The notes beneath the pieces were generated by a model, which saw nothing but the letters and a program-made list of their open reading frames with translations, was not told the DNA's origin and did no database searches. A stretch of DNA of 64,000 nucleotides from JAUIEH01 sp964483375 (GTDB lineage Bacteria > Pseudomonadota > Alphaproteobacteria > Caulobacterales > Maricaulaceae), in contig CAZABJ010000005.1 in NCBI GenBank assembly GCA_964483375.1, positions 1-64,000 on the forward strand, in the 5' to 3' direction. Shown in pieces: positions 40,548-48,826 of this stretch; the stretch's first letter is position 1, and each line of letters begins with the position of its first letter. The position numbers were made by a program, and so were the translations under genes.

Positions 40548-41891
40548 CTAACTCTCCTTCGCGTAGGGGTTCTTGCCGGCGCGGACATGCATCCGGATGG
40601 GGACGGCGGGAAGGTCGAAGGCCTCGCGAATGCCGTTGATGAGGTAGCGCCTGTACGCTTCAGGCAGCTCTGAAGCGCGCGAACACATCAACACAAAAGT
40701 CGGCGGCCGCGATTTGGTTTGAGAGATGTAGCGCGGCTTGATCCGTTTTCCATGAACGGCAGGAGGGGGATGGCGCGCAGTGGCTTCAGCCAGCCAGTCG
40801 TTCAGGTCGCGGGTTTTGACCTTCGCGCTCCAGTTTTCCCGCACCGCCATGACCGCAGGCATGAGCTTGTCGAGATTTCGCCCCGTGAGGCCGGAGAGGA
40901 AGATCATCGGCGCGTCGGGGGCTTGCGGCAACAACCGTCCCGCGCGCTCGCGGAAATGCGCCGCCCGCGCATGCCCATCCTCCACCGCATCCCATTTGGT
41001 GATCGCGTAGACGATGGCCCGCCCCTCCCGCAGGATCAGGTCGGCGATTTGCAGGTCCTGTTTTTCAAACGCGTTTTCGGCGTCCAGCACGAGGATGACC
41101 ACCTCAGCGAAGCGAATGGCTCGCACGGTGTCGGAGGTGGACAGCTTCTCCACCGCATCAACGACATTGGCCCGCTTGCGCAGGCCTGCGGTGTCATGGA
41201 TGCGCACCGCCTGGCCTTCCCATTCCCAGCGGACGGCCACCGCATCGCGGGTGATGCCCGCCTCAGGTCCGGTCAACATCCGTTCTTCGCCCAGCATCGC
41301 ATTGACCAGGGTGGACTTCCCCGCGTTCGGACGACCGACAAAGGCGATACGGACGGGGGCGTTGGGATCGTGCTCGTCTTCCCCCGCTATGCCGAGCTTT
41401 TCGGCTTGAGCGGCCAACGCGTCGTAGAGGTCCGACAAACCCTCGCCATGTTCCGCTGAAACTGGAATTGGCTCGCCGAAGCCCATTTCATAGGCGTCCA
41501 GCACACCCCCCTCGCCTGCGCGTCCCTCGGCCTTGTTCGCGAGCAAAATCACTGGCTTGCCCGAGCGTCGCGCCAAATCGGCGAAGAAGCGGTCGCTTGG
41601 GGTCACCCCCGCCCGGGCGTCCACCACGAACAAGCAGACGTCCGCCTCCTCAATGGCGGCTTCGGTTTGAGCCCGCATTCGGCCTTCGAGGCTTTCCCCG
41701 TCCGCCTCCTCCAATCCTGGCGTGTCGATAAGCGTGAGATCCAAATCGCCCAAGCGCGCGACCGCTTCGCGACGGTCGCGCGTCACCCCGGGGCGGTCAT
41801 GGACAAGCGCGAGGCGTTTGCCGGTGAGCCGGTTGAACAAGGTCGACTTACCGACATTCGGCCGGCCGATGATCGCAGCTCTCAGCGCCAA
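40548..41891 (-). CDS. der: Ribosome-assembly GTPase Der (EngA)
   Basis: 447 residues. Two tandem Era-type G domains: G1 GRPNVGKSTLFNR with DTPGLEE (G3) in the first, and GRPNAGKSTLVNAML with HDTAGLRKRANV and TKWD (G4) in the second. The C-terminal KH-like domain starts near LNDWLAEATARHPPP and ends IRMHVRAGKNPY. Der acts in 50S maturation. The start is TTG at 41891 (ALRAAIIGRPNVGKS), chosen because the G1 loop must begin about eight residues in; no ATG is available. It follows bamB by 9 bp with no visible ribosome site, suggesting coupling from bamB. Confidence 0.95.
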   Translation of the reverse strand: MALRAAIIGRPNVGKSTLFNRLTGKRLALVHDRPGVTRDRREAVARLGDLDLTLIDTPGLEEADGESLEGRMRAQTEAAIEEADVCLFVVDARAGVTPSDRFFADLARRSGKPVILLANKAEGRAGEGGVLDAYEMGFGEPIPVSAEHGEGLSDLYDALAAQAEKLGIAGEDEHDPNAPVRIAFVGRPNAGKSTLVNAMLGEERMLTGPEAGITRDAVAVRWEWEGQAVRIHDTAGLRKRANVVDAVEKLSTSDTVRAIRFAEVVILVLDAENAFEKQDLQIADLILREGRAIVYAITKWDAVEDGHARAAHFRERAGRLLPQAPDAPMIFLSGLTGRNLDKLMPAVMAVRENWSAKVKTRDLNDWLAEATARHPPPAVHGKRIKPRYISQTKSRPPTFVLMCSRASELPEAYRRYLINGIREAFDLPAVPIRMHVRAGKNPYAKES

Positions 41892-41900
41892 AACGCGCGC

Positions 41901-43271
41901 CTAGCGGAACGCGACGAGCTCCGCGTCGTCATTGAGGACATAGATGGTTTCATTCGCCACGATCGGCGCGATGAAGCCGGCTCCGCCGATGCGCCATTCC
42001 TGCAGAACCTCGCCATTTTGCGGCGACGCGGCGACGAGCCGCCCTTGGGATGACACCAAGAACAGCCGATCGCCCGCAAGCACAGGCCCCGCCCATGCGA
42101 TCCGGCCCCGTCGACGGTTCTCATTTTCATAGCGCTGCAGCTCCGACACCCACGCCACCGCGCCATCCGAGCGACGGATAGCGGTCAGTTCAGCTTCCGC
42201 GGTGACCAAGAACAGAAAGTCTCCCGCCAACCACGGCATGGAAATCCCGCCCGCGGGCGCCTCCCAAATCCGCTCGCCGGTGCGCAAATCCAACGCGGCC
42301 AGAACGCCGGAATGGCTGACGGCGTAGACGGTCGTGCTGGTCACCACCGGACTTCCGGCGATGTCGTTCAATGAAGACAGACCCGTCGTCCGGCTTGAGC
42401 CGGCGAGCGCTTGGCTCCAGAGTTCGCGCCCGTTGGGCGCGCGCAAAGCGACGATCTCGCCTGAAGCGAACGGCGCGATCACGACGTCATTGACGACCGC
42501 AGGCGCCACGGCGGTGAGAATGCGCGCCGGCTCGGCGATGCTCTGATAGGTCCAAAGCTGTTGGCCGTCATCGGCGGAAAAAGCGAACAGCTCGTTGTCA
42601 AACGACACCGCGAACACCCGACCGCCCGCAACAGTAGGCGGCGCGTGCATGGGGCCCTCGACCTCGGTCCGCCAAATCTCCTCGCCGGTCTCGGCGTTGA
42701 GCGCAGCGACAAAGCCATGGCCGCTGGTGGCGTAGACCCGATCATCGACCACCGCAACGCCGCCGCCGCGGGCCTCGCGGTCGCGCCGGGCGTCGCTGCG
42801 TAGGCGCGTGCGCCAAATCCGGGAGCCGCCATCGGCGGAAAACGCCGAGACATCGCCTGACCCGTCCATCGCATAGACCCGCCCGTCCATAGTCACAGGG
42901 GGAGACACGACCCGCGAAGTCCGCGAGGAGCCTTCGCCCGCGCCGCGGCTCCAAGCACGCTCCAAATCCGCGCCCACGCGCGGGTGACTGACGGTGTGGG
43001 TTGGGTAACCGCCTTCCATCGACCAGGCGCGGTTCACGAAGCTCGCCGGCAGCTCTATGCGTCCGGCGAGGTCGGGGTTCGGACGCAGCTCTTCTTCGAA
43101 GCTGATGAGTGAGATCCGTTCGTCGTCGCCGGGCGCTTCTCCTTGAAGGTTCTCGTCGGAGGCGTTGTCAAACGGGTTCACCGCGCCCACTGCGTCACGG
43201 ACGCCGGTGCAGCCGCCCAAGCCGAAAACAGCCGCGGTGAGACAGGCGGCGAGCAGACGACGATCGATCAT
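41901..43271 (-). CDS. bamB: BamB-like PQQ-repeat lipoprotein
   Basis: 456 residues. Lipobox GLGGC (Cys21). BamB is a beta-propeller lipoprotein in the outer-membrane protein assembly complex. Eight-bladed repeats are visible as recurring W/G motifs: DGSGDVSAFSADGGSRIWRT, ATSGHGFVAALNAETGEEIWRT, AFSADDGQQLWTYQ, ALDLRTGERIWEAP. The N-terminus after the lipid Cys is acidic with a short spacer. The ATG overlaps the stop of the TPR gene (ATGA), and der follows. The TPR-bamB-der order is the conserved alphaproteobacterial and gammaproteobacterial (yfgM-bamB-der) cluster. Confidence 0.93.
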   Translation of the reverse strand: MIDRRLLAACLTAAVFGLGGCTGVRDAVGAVNPFDNASDENLQGEAPGDDERISLISFEEELRPNPDLAGRIELPASFVNRAWSMEGGYPTHTVSHPRVGADLERAWSRGAGEGSSRTSRVVSPPVTMDGRVYAMDGSGDVSAFSADGGSRIWRTRLRSDARRDREARGGGVAVVDDRVYATSGHGFVAALNAETGEEIWRTEVEGPMHAPPTVAGGRVFAVSFDNELFAFSADDGQQLWTYQSIAEPARILTAVAPAVVNDVVIAPFASGEIVALRAPNGRELWSQALAGSSRTTGLSSLNDIAGSPVVTSTTVYAVSHSGVLAALDLRTGERIWEAPAGGISMPWLAGDFLFLVTAEAELTAIRRSDGAVAWVSELQRYENENRRRGRIAWAGPVLAGDRLFLVSSQGRLVAASPQNGEVLQEWRIGGAGFIAPIVANETIYVLNDDAELVAFR

Positions 43272-44014
43272 GGCGTTTCATCCTCCTGGGGGGCGGCGCC
43301 CTCATCTTCACTGGCGGGGACGTCGGGCTCTGCGACGCGTCCCTCCAGCAGGTCGTTTTCACGCATCGCACGCTCGGCGCGCACGACCGACAATGACTCC
43401 AGCGCCCGGGCGCGAATGCCCTGGGTCGCTTGTGAATCTTCACTCAACTCTTCGAAAATGCGCGCCGCCGCCGCCAAGTCGCCCGAGGCGAAATGGGTCG
43501 CGCCCAACAGCTCGAGCGCGGCGGGTCGAAACGGGCGCCCCGGCTCCGCCAAGGGCTCAAGCGTAACCTGCAAGTCCCGCAAGGGAAGCTGATCGGCGCG
43601 CGCGTACACGGCTTTGATGGCGGCCAAATCTCGCAACACCGCATCGTCGGTCAGCCGCGCCGCCTCTTCATAGGCCGCCGACGCCAACACCGGCTCTCCC
43701 GCCACGAGTTGTGACGTCCCCTCGCCCATCCGCGCCATGACCCGATAGCCCTCTGGCGCGTCATCGGCGAGCGCGGCGAAGGCGTCGCGCGCTTGGGCGA
43801 ATTCCCCCTCGGCCAAAAGCTCCTGTGCGCGGGTCAGCGCATCGGACGCCGACGCAGCGCGGGTGGCGCTGCGCCAGGAGAGATACTCGTGGACCCCCAC
43901 AGCGCCCAAGACCACCACGATCACCGCCGCGCCGATCTTCCAATACCGGTCGAACAGCGCGCGATAACGATCGCGGGCGAGCTCTTCTTCAACTTCCTGG
44001 AAAACGTCGGCCAT
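43268..44014 (-). CDS. Membrane-anchored TPR protein, YfgM-like
   Basis: 248 residues. Charged N-terminus FQEVEEELARDRYRALFDRYWK, one transmembrane helix (about 26-44, IGAAVIVVVLGAVGVHEYL), then TPR-type helices (AQELLAEGEFAQARDAFAAL, AAARIFEELSEDSQ) and an acidic C-terminus (PDVPASEDEGAAPQEDE). E. coli YfgM is an ancillary SecYEG/PpiD chaperone encoded next to bamB, matching this order. Overlaps bamB by 4 bp. Confidence 0.87.
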   Translation of the reverse strand: MADVFQEVEEELARDRYRALFDRYWKIGAAVIVVVLGAVGVHEYLSWRSATRAASASDALTRAQELLAEGEFAQARDAFAALADDAPEGYRVMARMGEGTSQLVAGEPVLASAAYEEAARLTDDAVLRDLAAIKAVYARADQLPLRDLQVTLEPLAEPGRPFRPAALELLGATHFASGDLAAAARIFEELSEDSQATQGIRARALESLSVVRAERAMRENDLLEGRVAEPDVPASEDEGAAPQEDETP

Positions 44015-44095
44015 GCGGCGCGGCGATCCTCTTACTCAGCGTCTGAAATCGCGGGCACGCTAGCCGCGCCCGCATGCCGGGGCAATGACCGCTCC

Positions 44096-44917
44096 TCAGC
44101 TCGATTTCAAGGCGTATACGTGTTCTGGTCCCGGAAATCGACGGGCGCGCACTTCTTCAGCGTAGGCGCTCACCGCCTGATCGATGGCTCCGCGCATATC
44201 GGAGAAGCGTTTGACGAATTTCGGGGTCCAATCGAACAACCCCAACATGTCGTGGGTGACAAGGATTTGTCCGTCGCACGCCGCAGACGCCCCGATGCCC
44301 ACCGTCGGCGCCTTCACTTGAGCTGTGATTTCCCGTGCAAGGTCCTCCGCCACCCCTTCCACGACGATGGCGAAGGCGCCCGCCGCATCGGCGGCACGCG
44401 CATTGCGCAGAATGCCTTCGCGCTCAGCTTCGGTGCGGCCGCGCGCCTTAAACCCGCCCAATACGTTCGCCGCCTGCGGCCGCAGTCCCACATGCCCCAT
44501 GGTGGGGATCCCGCGATCCACAAGATAGGCGATAGTCTCTGAGGCGTAGTCGCCGCTTTCGATCTTCACCGCCTGGCACCCGGTCTCCGCCATCACGCGC
44601 GAGGCGTTGCGGAACCCGACCGTGGGGCTTTCCTCATAAGAGCCGAAGGGCATGTCCACCACGACAAGCGCCCGCTGCGCGCTTCGCATCACCGCTTTGC
44701 CGTGAAGGATCATCATCTCCAGCGTGACACCCACCGTCGTCGGCAAGCCGTGCACGACCATGCCCACGCTGTCCCCAACCAGGATGAGGTCGCAATGCGG
44801 GTCCAACAGCGCCGCCGTCGGCGCGTCGTACGCGGTGAGGCACACTAGGGGTTCGGCGTTCTTCCGCGCGGTGATTTCCGGCGCAGTGATGCGTTTGAAA
44901 CGAGTTTGGGCTGACAT
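44096..44917 (-). CDS. panB: 3-methyl-2-oxobutanoate hydroxymethyltransferase
   Basis: 273 residues from the ATG at 44917 (an upstream TTG adds seven). First step of pantothenate synthesis: methylenetetrahydrofolate plus ketoisovalerate to ketopantoate. (beta/alpha)8 motifs CLTAYDAPTAALLD, ILVGDSVGMVVHGLPTT, VVVDMPFGSYEESP, VKIESGDYASETI, MGHVGLRPQAANVLGGF, VVEGVAEDLAREIT, and GIGASAACDGQILVTHDMLGLF. All metal-binding Asp and active Glu positions are kept. No panC lies in the window. Confidence 0.96.
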   Translation of the reverse strand: MSAQTRFKRITAPEITARKNAEPLVCLTAYDAPTAALLDPHCDLILVGDSVGMVVHGLPTTVGVTLEMMILHGKAVMRSAQRALVVVDMPFGSYEESPTVGFRNASRVMAETGCQAVKIESGDYASETIAYLVDRGIPTMGHVGLRPQAANVLGGFKARGRTEAEREGILRNARAADAAGAFAIVVEGVAEDLAREITAQVKAPTVGIGASAACDGQILVTHDMLGLFDWTPKFVKRFSDMRGAIDQAVSAYAEEVRARRFPGPEHVYALKSS

Positions 44918-44986
44918 GCGCTTACTGGCTCGCGACAAGGGGCGGGTTTCCGCCGCCCCCTGTTCGTGCGGCCGCGCGAAGCGGCG

Positions 44987-45325
44987 TCAGGAGCGCTGCG
45001 GAAGAACGAAAGCGAGCGCGCCGACCATCACCGCCATGGCGAGCGCGGCCAACGTCTCAGGCTGAACATAAGTCAGAATCACCGCCGCGTCGCCCATCCA
45101 AGCCACCGCATCTTCGGAGACGGCGAAATCTGCAAACACGCCCTCCAATTGCGTCCCGGCGATCGCGGTTCCCGACAGCCCGGCGCCGCCCACGAGCACC
45201 GTCCGCCGGCGGCCAGGGTTTGAAAGCCGCTTCTCGACTTTCTCAACAAAAGCGTCGTCCGGTTCAGGCTCAGCCTGGGCGAAGGCCGCAGCGAGCTTCG
45301 CGTCGAACGCGTCATCCGTCATCAT
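44987..45325 (-). CDS. Probable anti-sigma / small membrane partner of the ECF sigma factor
   Basis: 112 residues; its ATG shares one base with the sigma factor's stop (TGATG). A soluble N-terminal part (about 1-40: DDAFDAKLAAAFAQAEPEPDDAFVEKVEKRL) is followed by two hydrophobic segments (about 43-60 and 88-108). There is no Zn-type HxxxCxxC motif of ZAS anti-sigma factors. Gene order and membrane topology suggest a regulator of the coupled sigma factor; the family is not recognised. Confidence 0.65.
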   Translation of the reverse strand: MMTDDAFDAKLAAAFAQAEPEPDDAFVEKVEKRLSNPGRRRTVLVGGAGLSGTAIAGTQLEGVFADFAVSEDAVAWMGDAAVILTYVQPETLAALAMAVMVGALAFVLPQRS

Positions 45326-45870
45326 CAGCCCGCCTCCTCGCTCACCAACAACGCCTTCATCTTCTCTCGCCCGCGATTGACATGGGACTTAACGGTCCCA
45401 AGCGGCATTCCCGTCGCCTCAGAGGCCTCCGAATGCGACATCCCGCAAGCGTAGCATAGCACGATGCAGGCGCGCTCGGGCTCAGAGAGCACTTTGAGCG
45501 CTCGGTCCAGGTCCATGGCGTCTCCGCGGTCCCAGTCGACAGAGCCCGCCGGCTCGGTCTCGGTTTCGACCTTGAAGCGCTCCATGGTGCGTTCCACCGA
45601 CTTGCGCTTCCGCCGGGCCTGGAGAAACTCCGTATACGCGATCCGACACAGCCAGCCGCGGAAAGACCCCTCGCCCTTGAAGGACCCGATTTTCTCAAAC
45701 GCGCGGATAAAGGCGTCCTGAGACAGGTCTTCGGCGAGCGCGCGATTGTTGGTCATGCGCGAGAGCATGCCGCGCACCACCGTTTGGTGCCGCCGCACCA
45801 ACTCGCTGAAAGCCGCATGGTCTTTGGTGGCGATGACCAGAGCGGCGAGTTCGTTGTCGGAGACCGACAT
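45325..45870 (-). CDS. ECF-type RNA polymerase sigma factor
   Basis: 181 residues. Sigma-2 region AFSELVRRHQTVVRGMLSRM and AEDLSQDAFIRAFEKIGSFKGEGSFRGWLCRIAY, then sigma-4 EPERACIVLCYACGMSHSEASEATGMPLGTVKSHVNRGREKM, both typical of ECF sigmas. The C-terminal helix ends LLVSEEAG. It lies downstream of a small membrane protein (21 bp) and is coupled to a putative anti-sigma. Promoters recognised are unknown; no autoregulatory motif was identified in front of the operon. Confidence 0.92.
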   Translation of the reverse strand: MSVSDNELAALVIATKDHAAFSELVRRHQTVVRGMLSRMTNNRALAEDLSQDAFIRAFEKIGSFKGEGSFRGWLCRIAYTEFLQARRKRKSVERTMERFKVETETEPAGSVDWDRGDAMDLDRALKVLSEPERACIVLCYACGMSHSEASEATGMPLGTVKSHVNRGREKMKALLVSEEAG

Positions 45871-45891
45871 GGGCGCGTCCCGGGTTCTGGA

Positions 45892-46269
45892 TCAGTCGTC
45901 GCGGCCTCGCGTCACCAACCAGAAGAACAAGAGCGCAAGTCCCACGAAGCCGGGGAACGCCGCTACGCCCAACATCGTCCAAAAGTGCTCATCGTCGTAG
46001 TCGACTTTCGCGCCGATGAAGCCCGCAACGACACACGCCGCGGCGATCGCGAGCCAGATGACGCCCCATTTGAGGTCGCCATGGCGATTGCGCCGCGGCA
46101 CGCCCAACGCGCGGACGGTTTCCGGCGTCAGTTCTTGACCTTTTTCGATCGCCATTCGGATGGTCTCCAAAACAGCACGACGGTTCTTAGAAATATACGC
46201 TTGGATGATCCAAACGATCGCGACGATCGAGCCAAAGACCGTCAAGGGGGCCGTAAATTCAGGACCCAT
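45892..46269 (-). CDS. DUF6249-like small membrane protein
   Basis: 125 residues from the ATG at 46269 with AGAGGGAG upstream. Helix near 6-25 (APLTVFGSIVAIVWIIQAYI), charged segment SKNRRAVLETIRMAIEKGQELTPE, then two helices (about 65-85, 98-118). The KGQELTPE run after a helix matches small membrane proteins annotated DUF6249 in my memory; treat as tentative. It is first in the ECF operon, so it may be the stress-sensing membrane part. Confidence 0.7.
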   Translation of the reverse strand: MGPEFTAPLTVFGSIVAIVWIIQAYISKNRRAVLETIRMAIEKGQELTPETVRALGVPRRNRHGDLKWGVIWLAIAAACVVAGFIGAKVDYDDEHFWTMLGVAAFPGFVGLALLFFWLVTRGRDD

Positions 46270-46366
46270 GGTTCGCTCCCTCTTCACCGCGCAGCGGCGT
46301 CTTACCTGCTATGATGCGAAGAAGATTGAGATTGGATGCACGGAGCGCGCATCGCAGTCGCCCGCC

Positions 46367-46876
46367 TCAGCGATCCTGGGCGATCCGCCCGGTTCCCTCG
46401 CCCTCAATGCGGACCGGAGCGCCGCCGAGAAAGCCCGCCGCGCCGCCCGTCTCGGGGGTCAGCGCCAATTCCGTCTCGCCGATGCGCCCGAACGCCATGC
46501 CTGCGCCTTGGGCTTGAATAAACACGCGAGCGTCGCCCACCACGCCGTCCAAGCCGCCGGCGCTGCGCTGCAAGCTGACAGGATCCGCCCCTATGAAACC
46601 GGTGATCAGCCCTTGGGCGTCTTCCAGCAAACTCACGGCGCGTTCTCCCGCGACCCCTGACATCGCGCCGCTGGACGGATCGCGATGGACCACGCTGGGG
46701 CCGAAGAAGAGCAAGACCGCTTCCAGGGGATCGGCGGCGACTGATGCGGGGCGGGCCGCCTCGACGCGCGCGTCGGCGGGAGGCGCAGAGGGATGAACAT
46801 CGCGGAATACGAATGGCGGCGCCGGCGCCGCTGCGTCGCCGGCCAGCAATGCAATGACAACGCTCGCTGCAAGCAT
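46367..46876 (-). CDS. Unknown secreted protein
   Basis: 169 residues from the ATG at 46876 (GGAGAG six bases upstream). The signal peptide is short (LAASVVIALLAGDAAAPA). The mature part is Gly/Ala-rich with SLLEDAQGLITGFIGADPVSLQRSAGG and GDARVFIQAQGAGMAFGRIGETELALTPE; short beta strands are likely. No family recognised. It precedes the ECF operon on the same strand (97 bp before the first gene), so it could share that transcript. Confidence 0.6.
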   Translation of the reverse strand: MLAASVVIALLAGDAAAPAPPFVFRDVHPSAPPADARVEAARPASVAADPLEAVLLFFGPSVVHRDPSSGAMSGVAGERAVSLLEDAQGLITGFIGADPVSLQRSAGGLDGVVGDARVFIQAQGAGMAFGRIGETELALTPETGGAAGFLGGAPVRIEGEGTGRIAQDR

Positions 46877-46971
46877 GTCCGCTCTCCGCTCATCCAAGTC
46901 TCGGAATAGTGCCGAAGGTAAGAAACGAAGGCGAGCGCGTTCCCCTGCTGGGAGAAGCCCTACAACACAAA

Positions 46972-46997
46972 AGGCCGCCGGGTCGCCCCGACGGCCT
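46972..46997 (-). terminator. Rho-independent terminator of the outer-membrane barrel gene
   Basis: On the minus strand AGGCCG...CGGCCT forms a stem, extended inside by CGGG/CCCG, and is followed by TTTTG. It begins 24 bp after the stop at 47021. Confidence 0.8.
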
Positions 46998-47020
46998 CTG
47001 TGCAGTCAAACCGACCCGTC

Positions 47021-47812
47021 TTAGCGGATAAAGGTCGGGATGATGTCGCGGGCGCCTTCGCGCGACGCGCCGCGGCGGTCGCGATCGATGACCGTGCCGG
47101 TGGTGAAGTTCCACGTCGCGGTGGCCATGATCTGGAACGCGTCAGCGTCCAGATCGTCGATTTCGTCGTAGGACAGCTCGAGACCGAGGGTCACCGGGAC
47201 TTCGCGGAAGCCGTAACGGCCGCGCACGCGCAGCTCGTAGTAGTCCACTTCGTCCAGGCCATCGATGTCGATTTGGCCGATGGTGGCGCCGCCGTCGATG
47301 GCGATGTTTTCGTTGACGTAGTAGGTCACGTCGCCGGAGATGCCGTAGACGTCCACGTCGGCTTCATCAGCGGTGTAGTAGGCCACGCCGACGCCGAAGC
47401 CCCAGGGGCCGTTGCGCAGGTCGCCTTCGATGCCGCCGCCATACAGCGTATCGTCAAGGACGTCGCCTTCGTGGATGACGCCGACATGGCCGCCGATCGC
47501 GTAGCGGTCAGCGTCATTGTAGAACACGTGCGCTTGACCGCGGAGGATGCTCGGCTCGTCGCCCAGATCGTCGCTGTCGATGTATTCGTAAGAGGCGTCG
47601 CCCTGCCAGGACCACAGCGAGGCGCCGAAGGAGCCGGCCACCCGGCCTTCGATGGCCAAGTGCGTGGCGTCGGCGTCGAAGGAGCCGACTTCGATGTCGG
47701 AATAGCCGATCGTGCCGGTGACTTCGCCGCTCAGGAGCGTCTGCGCTTGAGCGCCGCTGGCGAAAGCAAGCGCGGCCGCCGCAGCGGTCGCATAAACCCA
47801 ACGCTTTTTCAT
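47021..47812 (-). CDS. Outer-membrane beta-barrel (porin-like) protein
   Basis: 263 residues from the ATG at 47812 (GAGAGGG upstream). Signal peptide 1-23 (AFASGAQA). The mature chain alternates polar and hydrophobic residues in about 12 amphipathic strands (TIGYSDIEVGSFDADATHLA, VSYYVNENIAIDGGATIG style) and is rich in Asp and Gly, typical of calcium-tolerant or acidic porin-like barrels. It ends TRDRRGASREGARDIIPTFIR, and the final strand MATATWNFTTGTVI lies about 25 residues before the end. Long 5' region with a TTGACA at 47980-47985. Family is not certain; role in permeability is inferred. Confidence 0.75.
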   Translation of the reverse strand: MKKRWVYATAAAAALAFASGAQAQTLLSGEVTGTIGYSDIEVGSFDADATHLAIEGRVAGSFGASLWSWQGDASYEYIDSDDLGDEPSILRGQAHVFYNDADRYAIGGHVGVIHEGDVLDDTLYGGGIEGDLRNGPWGFGVGVAYYTADEADVDVYGISGDVTYYVNENIAIDGGATIGQIDIDGLDEVDYYELRVRGRYGFREVPVTLGLELSYDEIDDLDADAFQIMATATWNFTTGTVIDRDRRGASREGARDIIPTFIR

Positions 47813-47979
47813 TGTCGTTACCCTCTCGATATACGAGCCAAATCGGGGTCGCACCCCCACCCATTCACGGTCGGACGCCTCAACAAGCGCCTCCGTCAGA
47901 CGCGTAAGTACGGAGTCGCTTAAGCAGAATCAAAGCGGATTCCCCATAATTTCACTTCAGTTTTTGGGTACTGTGACGC

Positions 47980-47985
47980 TGTCAA
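47980..47985 (-). promoter_or_regulatory. TTGACA -35-like hexamer upstream of the barrel gene
   Basis: A perfect TTGACA on the minus strand, 168 bp before the ATG at 47812. No convincing -10 at 17 bp; a later AAATTATGG is 27 bp downstream. If used, the mRNA leader is about 140 nt. Confidence 0.3.
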
Positions 47986-48039
47986 CACGATAAGAGGCGC
48001 CCGTTACCGGGCGACCTTTGGAAATTCACCTGTGTGGTG

Positions 48040-48738
48040 CTAGTGCAACGTCCGTTGGTCTTCACCGGGGAATGGCGCGGGCTGGTACGACCCGCTGTCG
48101 GCGTCCCACGCAAAGCTGGCCCCGGGCAGCGCGTCGAGGAGGTCGACGAACCGGTCGTCGCGATCAAGGAGTTCGCCCAGCGACACGCGCAAGACCGCAT
48201 AGCCGTCCGGCACGTCGGGGTTCGGCTCGCCGGCCGCGCGCATCCGCCACCCGCTGTCCCTGCGGTCGGGGTCCGCATGGTCCACCGGCGTCAGCCGATG
48301 CAGGAGCCCCGGCGCCGAACGCCCCTCCGCAACCGAAGCCGTGGCCAGGCAGGCGGCGCGATAGCGTTCCGTCTGATCGCCTTCGGGATCTTCGCGCACC
48401 GTTCGCAGCACGTTTTCGAAACAGAATGCGATGGCGTCGCCCCGCTTCAGCCCTTGCGCGCGCTGCGGAGCGTTGCGCAAGACCCCCCGGCATCCCGATG
48501 CGGCGGCGCCGGCCACTTCGACCCAAAGCCGCTCGAAGTCACAGGATGAGGCGTCCTCAAACCCCGCGTGGAAGCCGAGCTGCACCAAGTCGCCGGGCTT
48601 GATCGCCATAAGGCAGGCGCGCGACGGCCGATACTCCGTGTAGGGGCTCAACCCGTCTACGCTTGCAAGCCGCCAACGTGGCTGCGGCTGCGTGCGCGAC
48701 GCGACCCGGCTGAGCCACGAACTGATACCCAAAACCAC
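48040..48738 (-). CDS. DUF2314-like plus DUF2185 (Imm33-type) two-domain protein
   Basis: 232 residues from a GTG at 48738; a later ATG at 48609 is possible. N-terminal half has the DUF2314 pattern: LWVEVAGAAASGCRGVLRNAPQRAQGLKRGDAIAFCFENVL. C-terminal half has the DUF2185/Imm33 pattern: DSGWRMRAAGEPNPDVPDGYAVLRVSLGELLDRDDRFVDLLDALPG. Both families are common in proteins annotated as immunity to polymorphic toxins. No toxin gene is adjacent. Standing alone, it could be an orphan immunity or a general stress protein; function is not known. Confidence 0.7.
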   Translation of the reverse strand: MVLGISSWLSRVASRTQPQPRWRLASVDGLSPYTEYRPSRACLMAIKPGDLVQLGFHAGFEDASSCDFERLWVEVAGAAASGCRGVLRNAPQRAQGLKRGDAIAFCFENVLRTVREDPEGDQTERYRAACLATASVAEGRSAPGLLHRLTPVDHADPDRRDSGWRMRAAGEPNPDVPDGYAVLRVSLGELLDRDDRFVDLLDALPGASFAWDADSGSYQPAPFPGEDQRTLH

Positions 48739-48826
48739 CTCCCGCGCCTCTCCCCAGGACGCCTACAGGAGGAGTTTTACCCAAGACTTTCGGGCTCCTG
48801 GCCCAAAATCCCCAAGGCTTGGGCCC

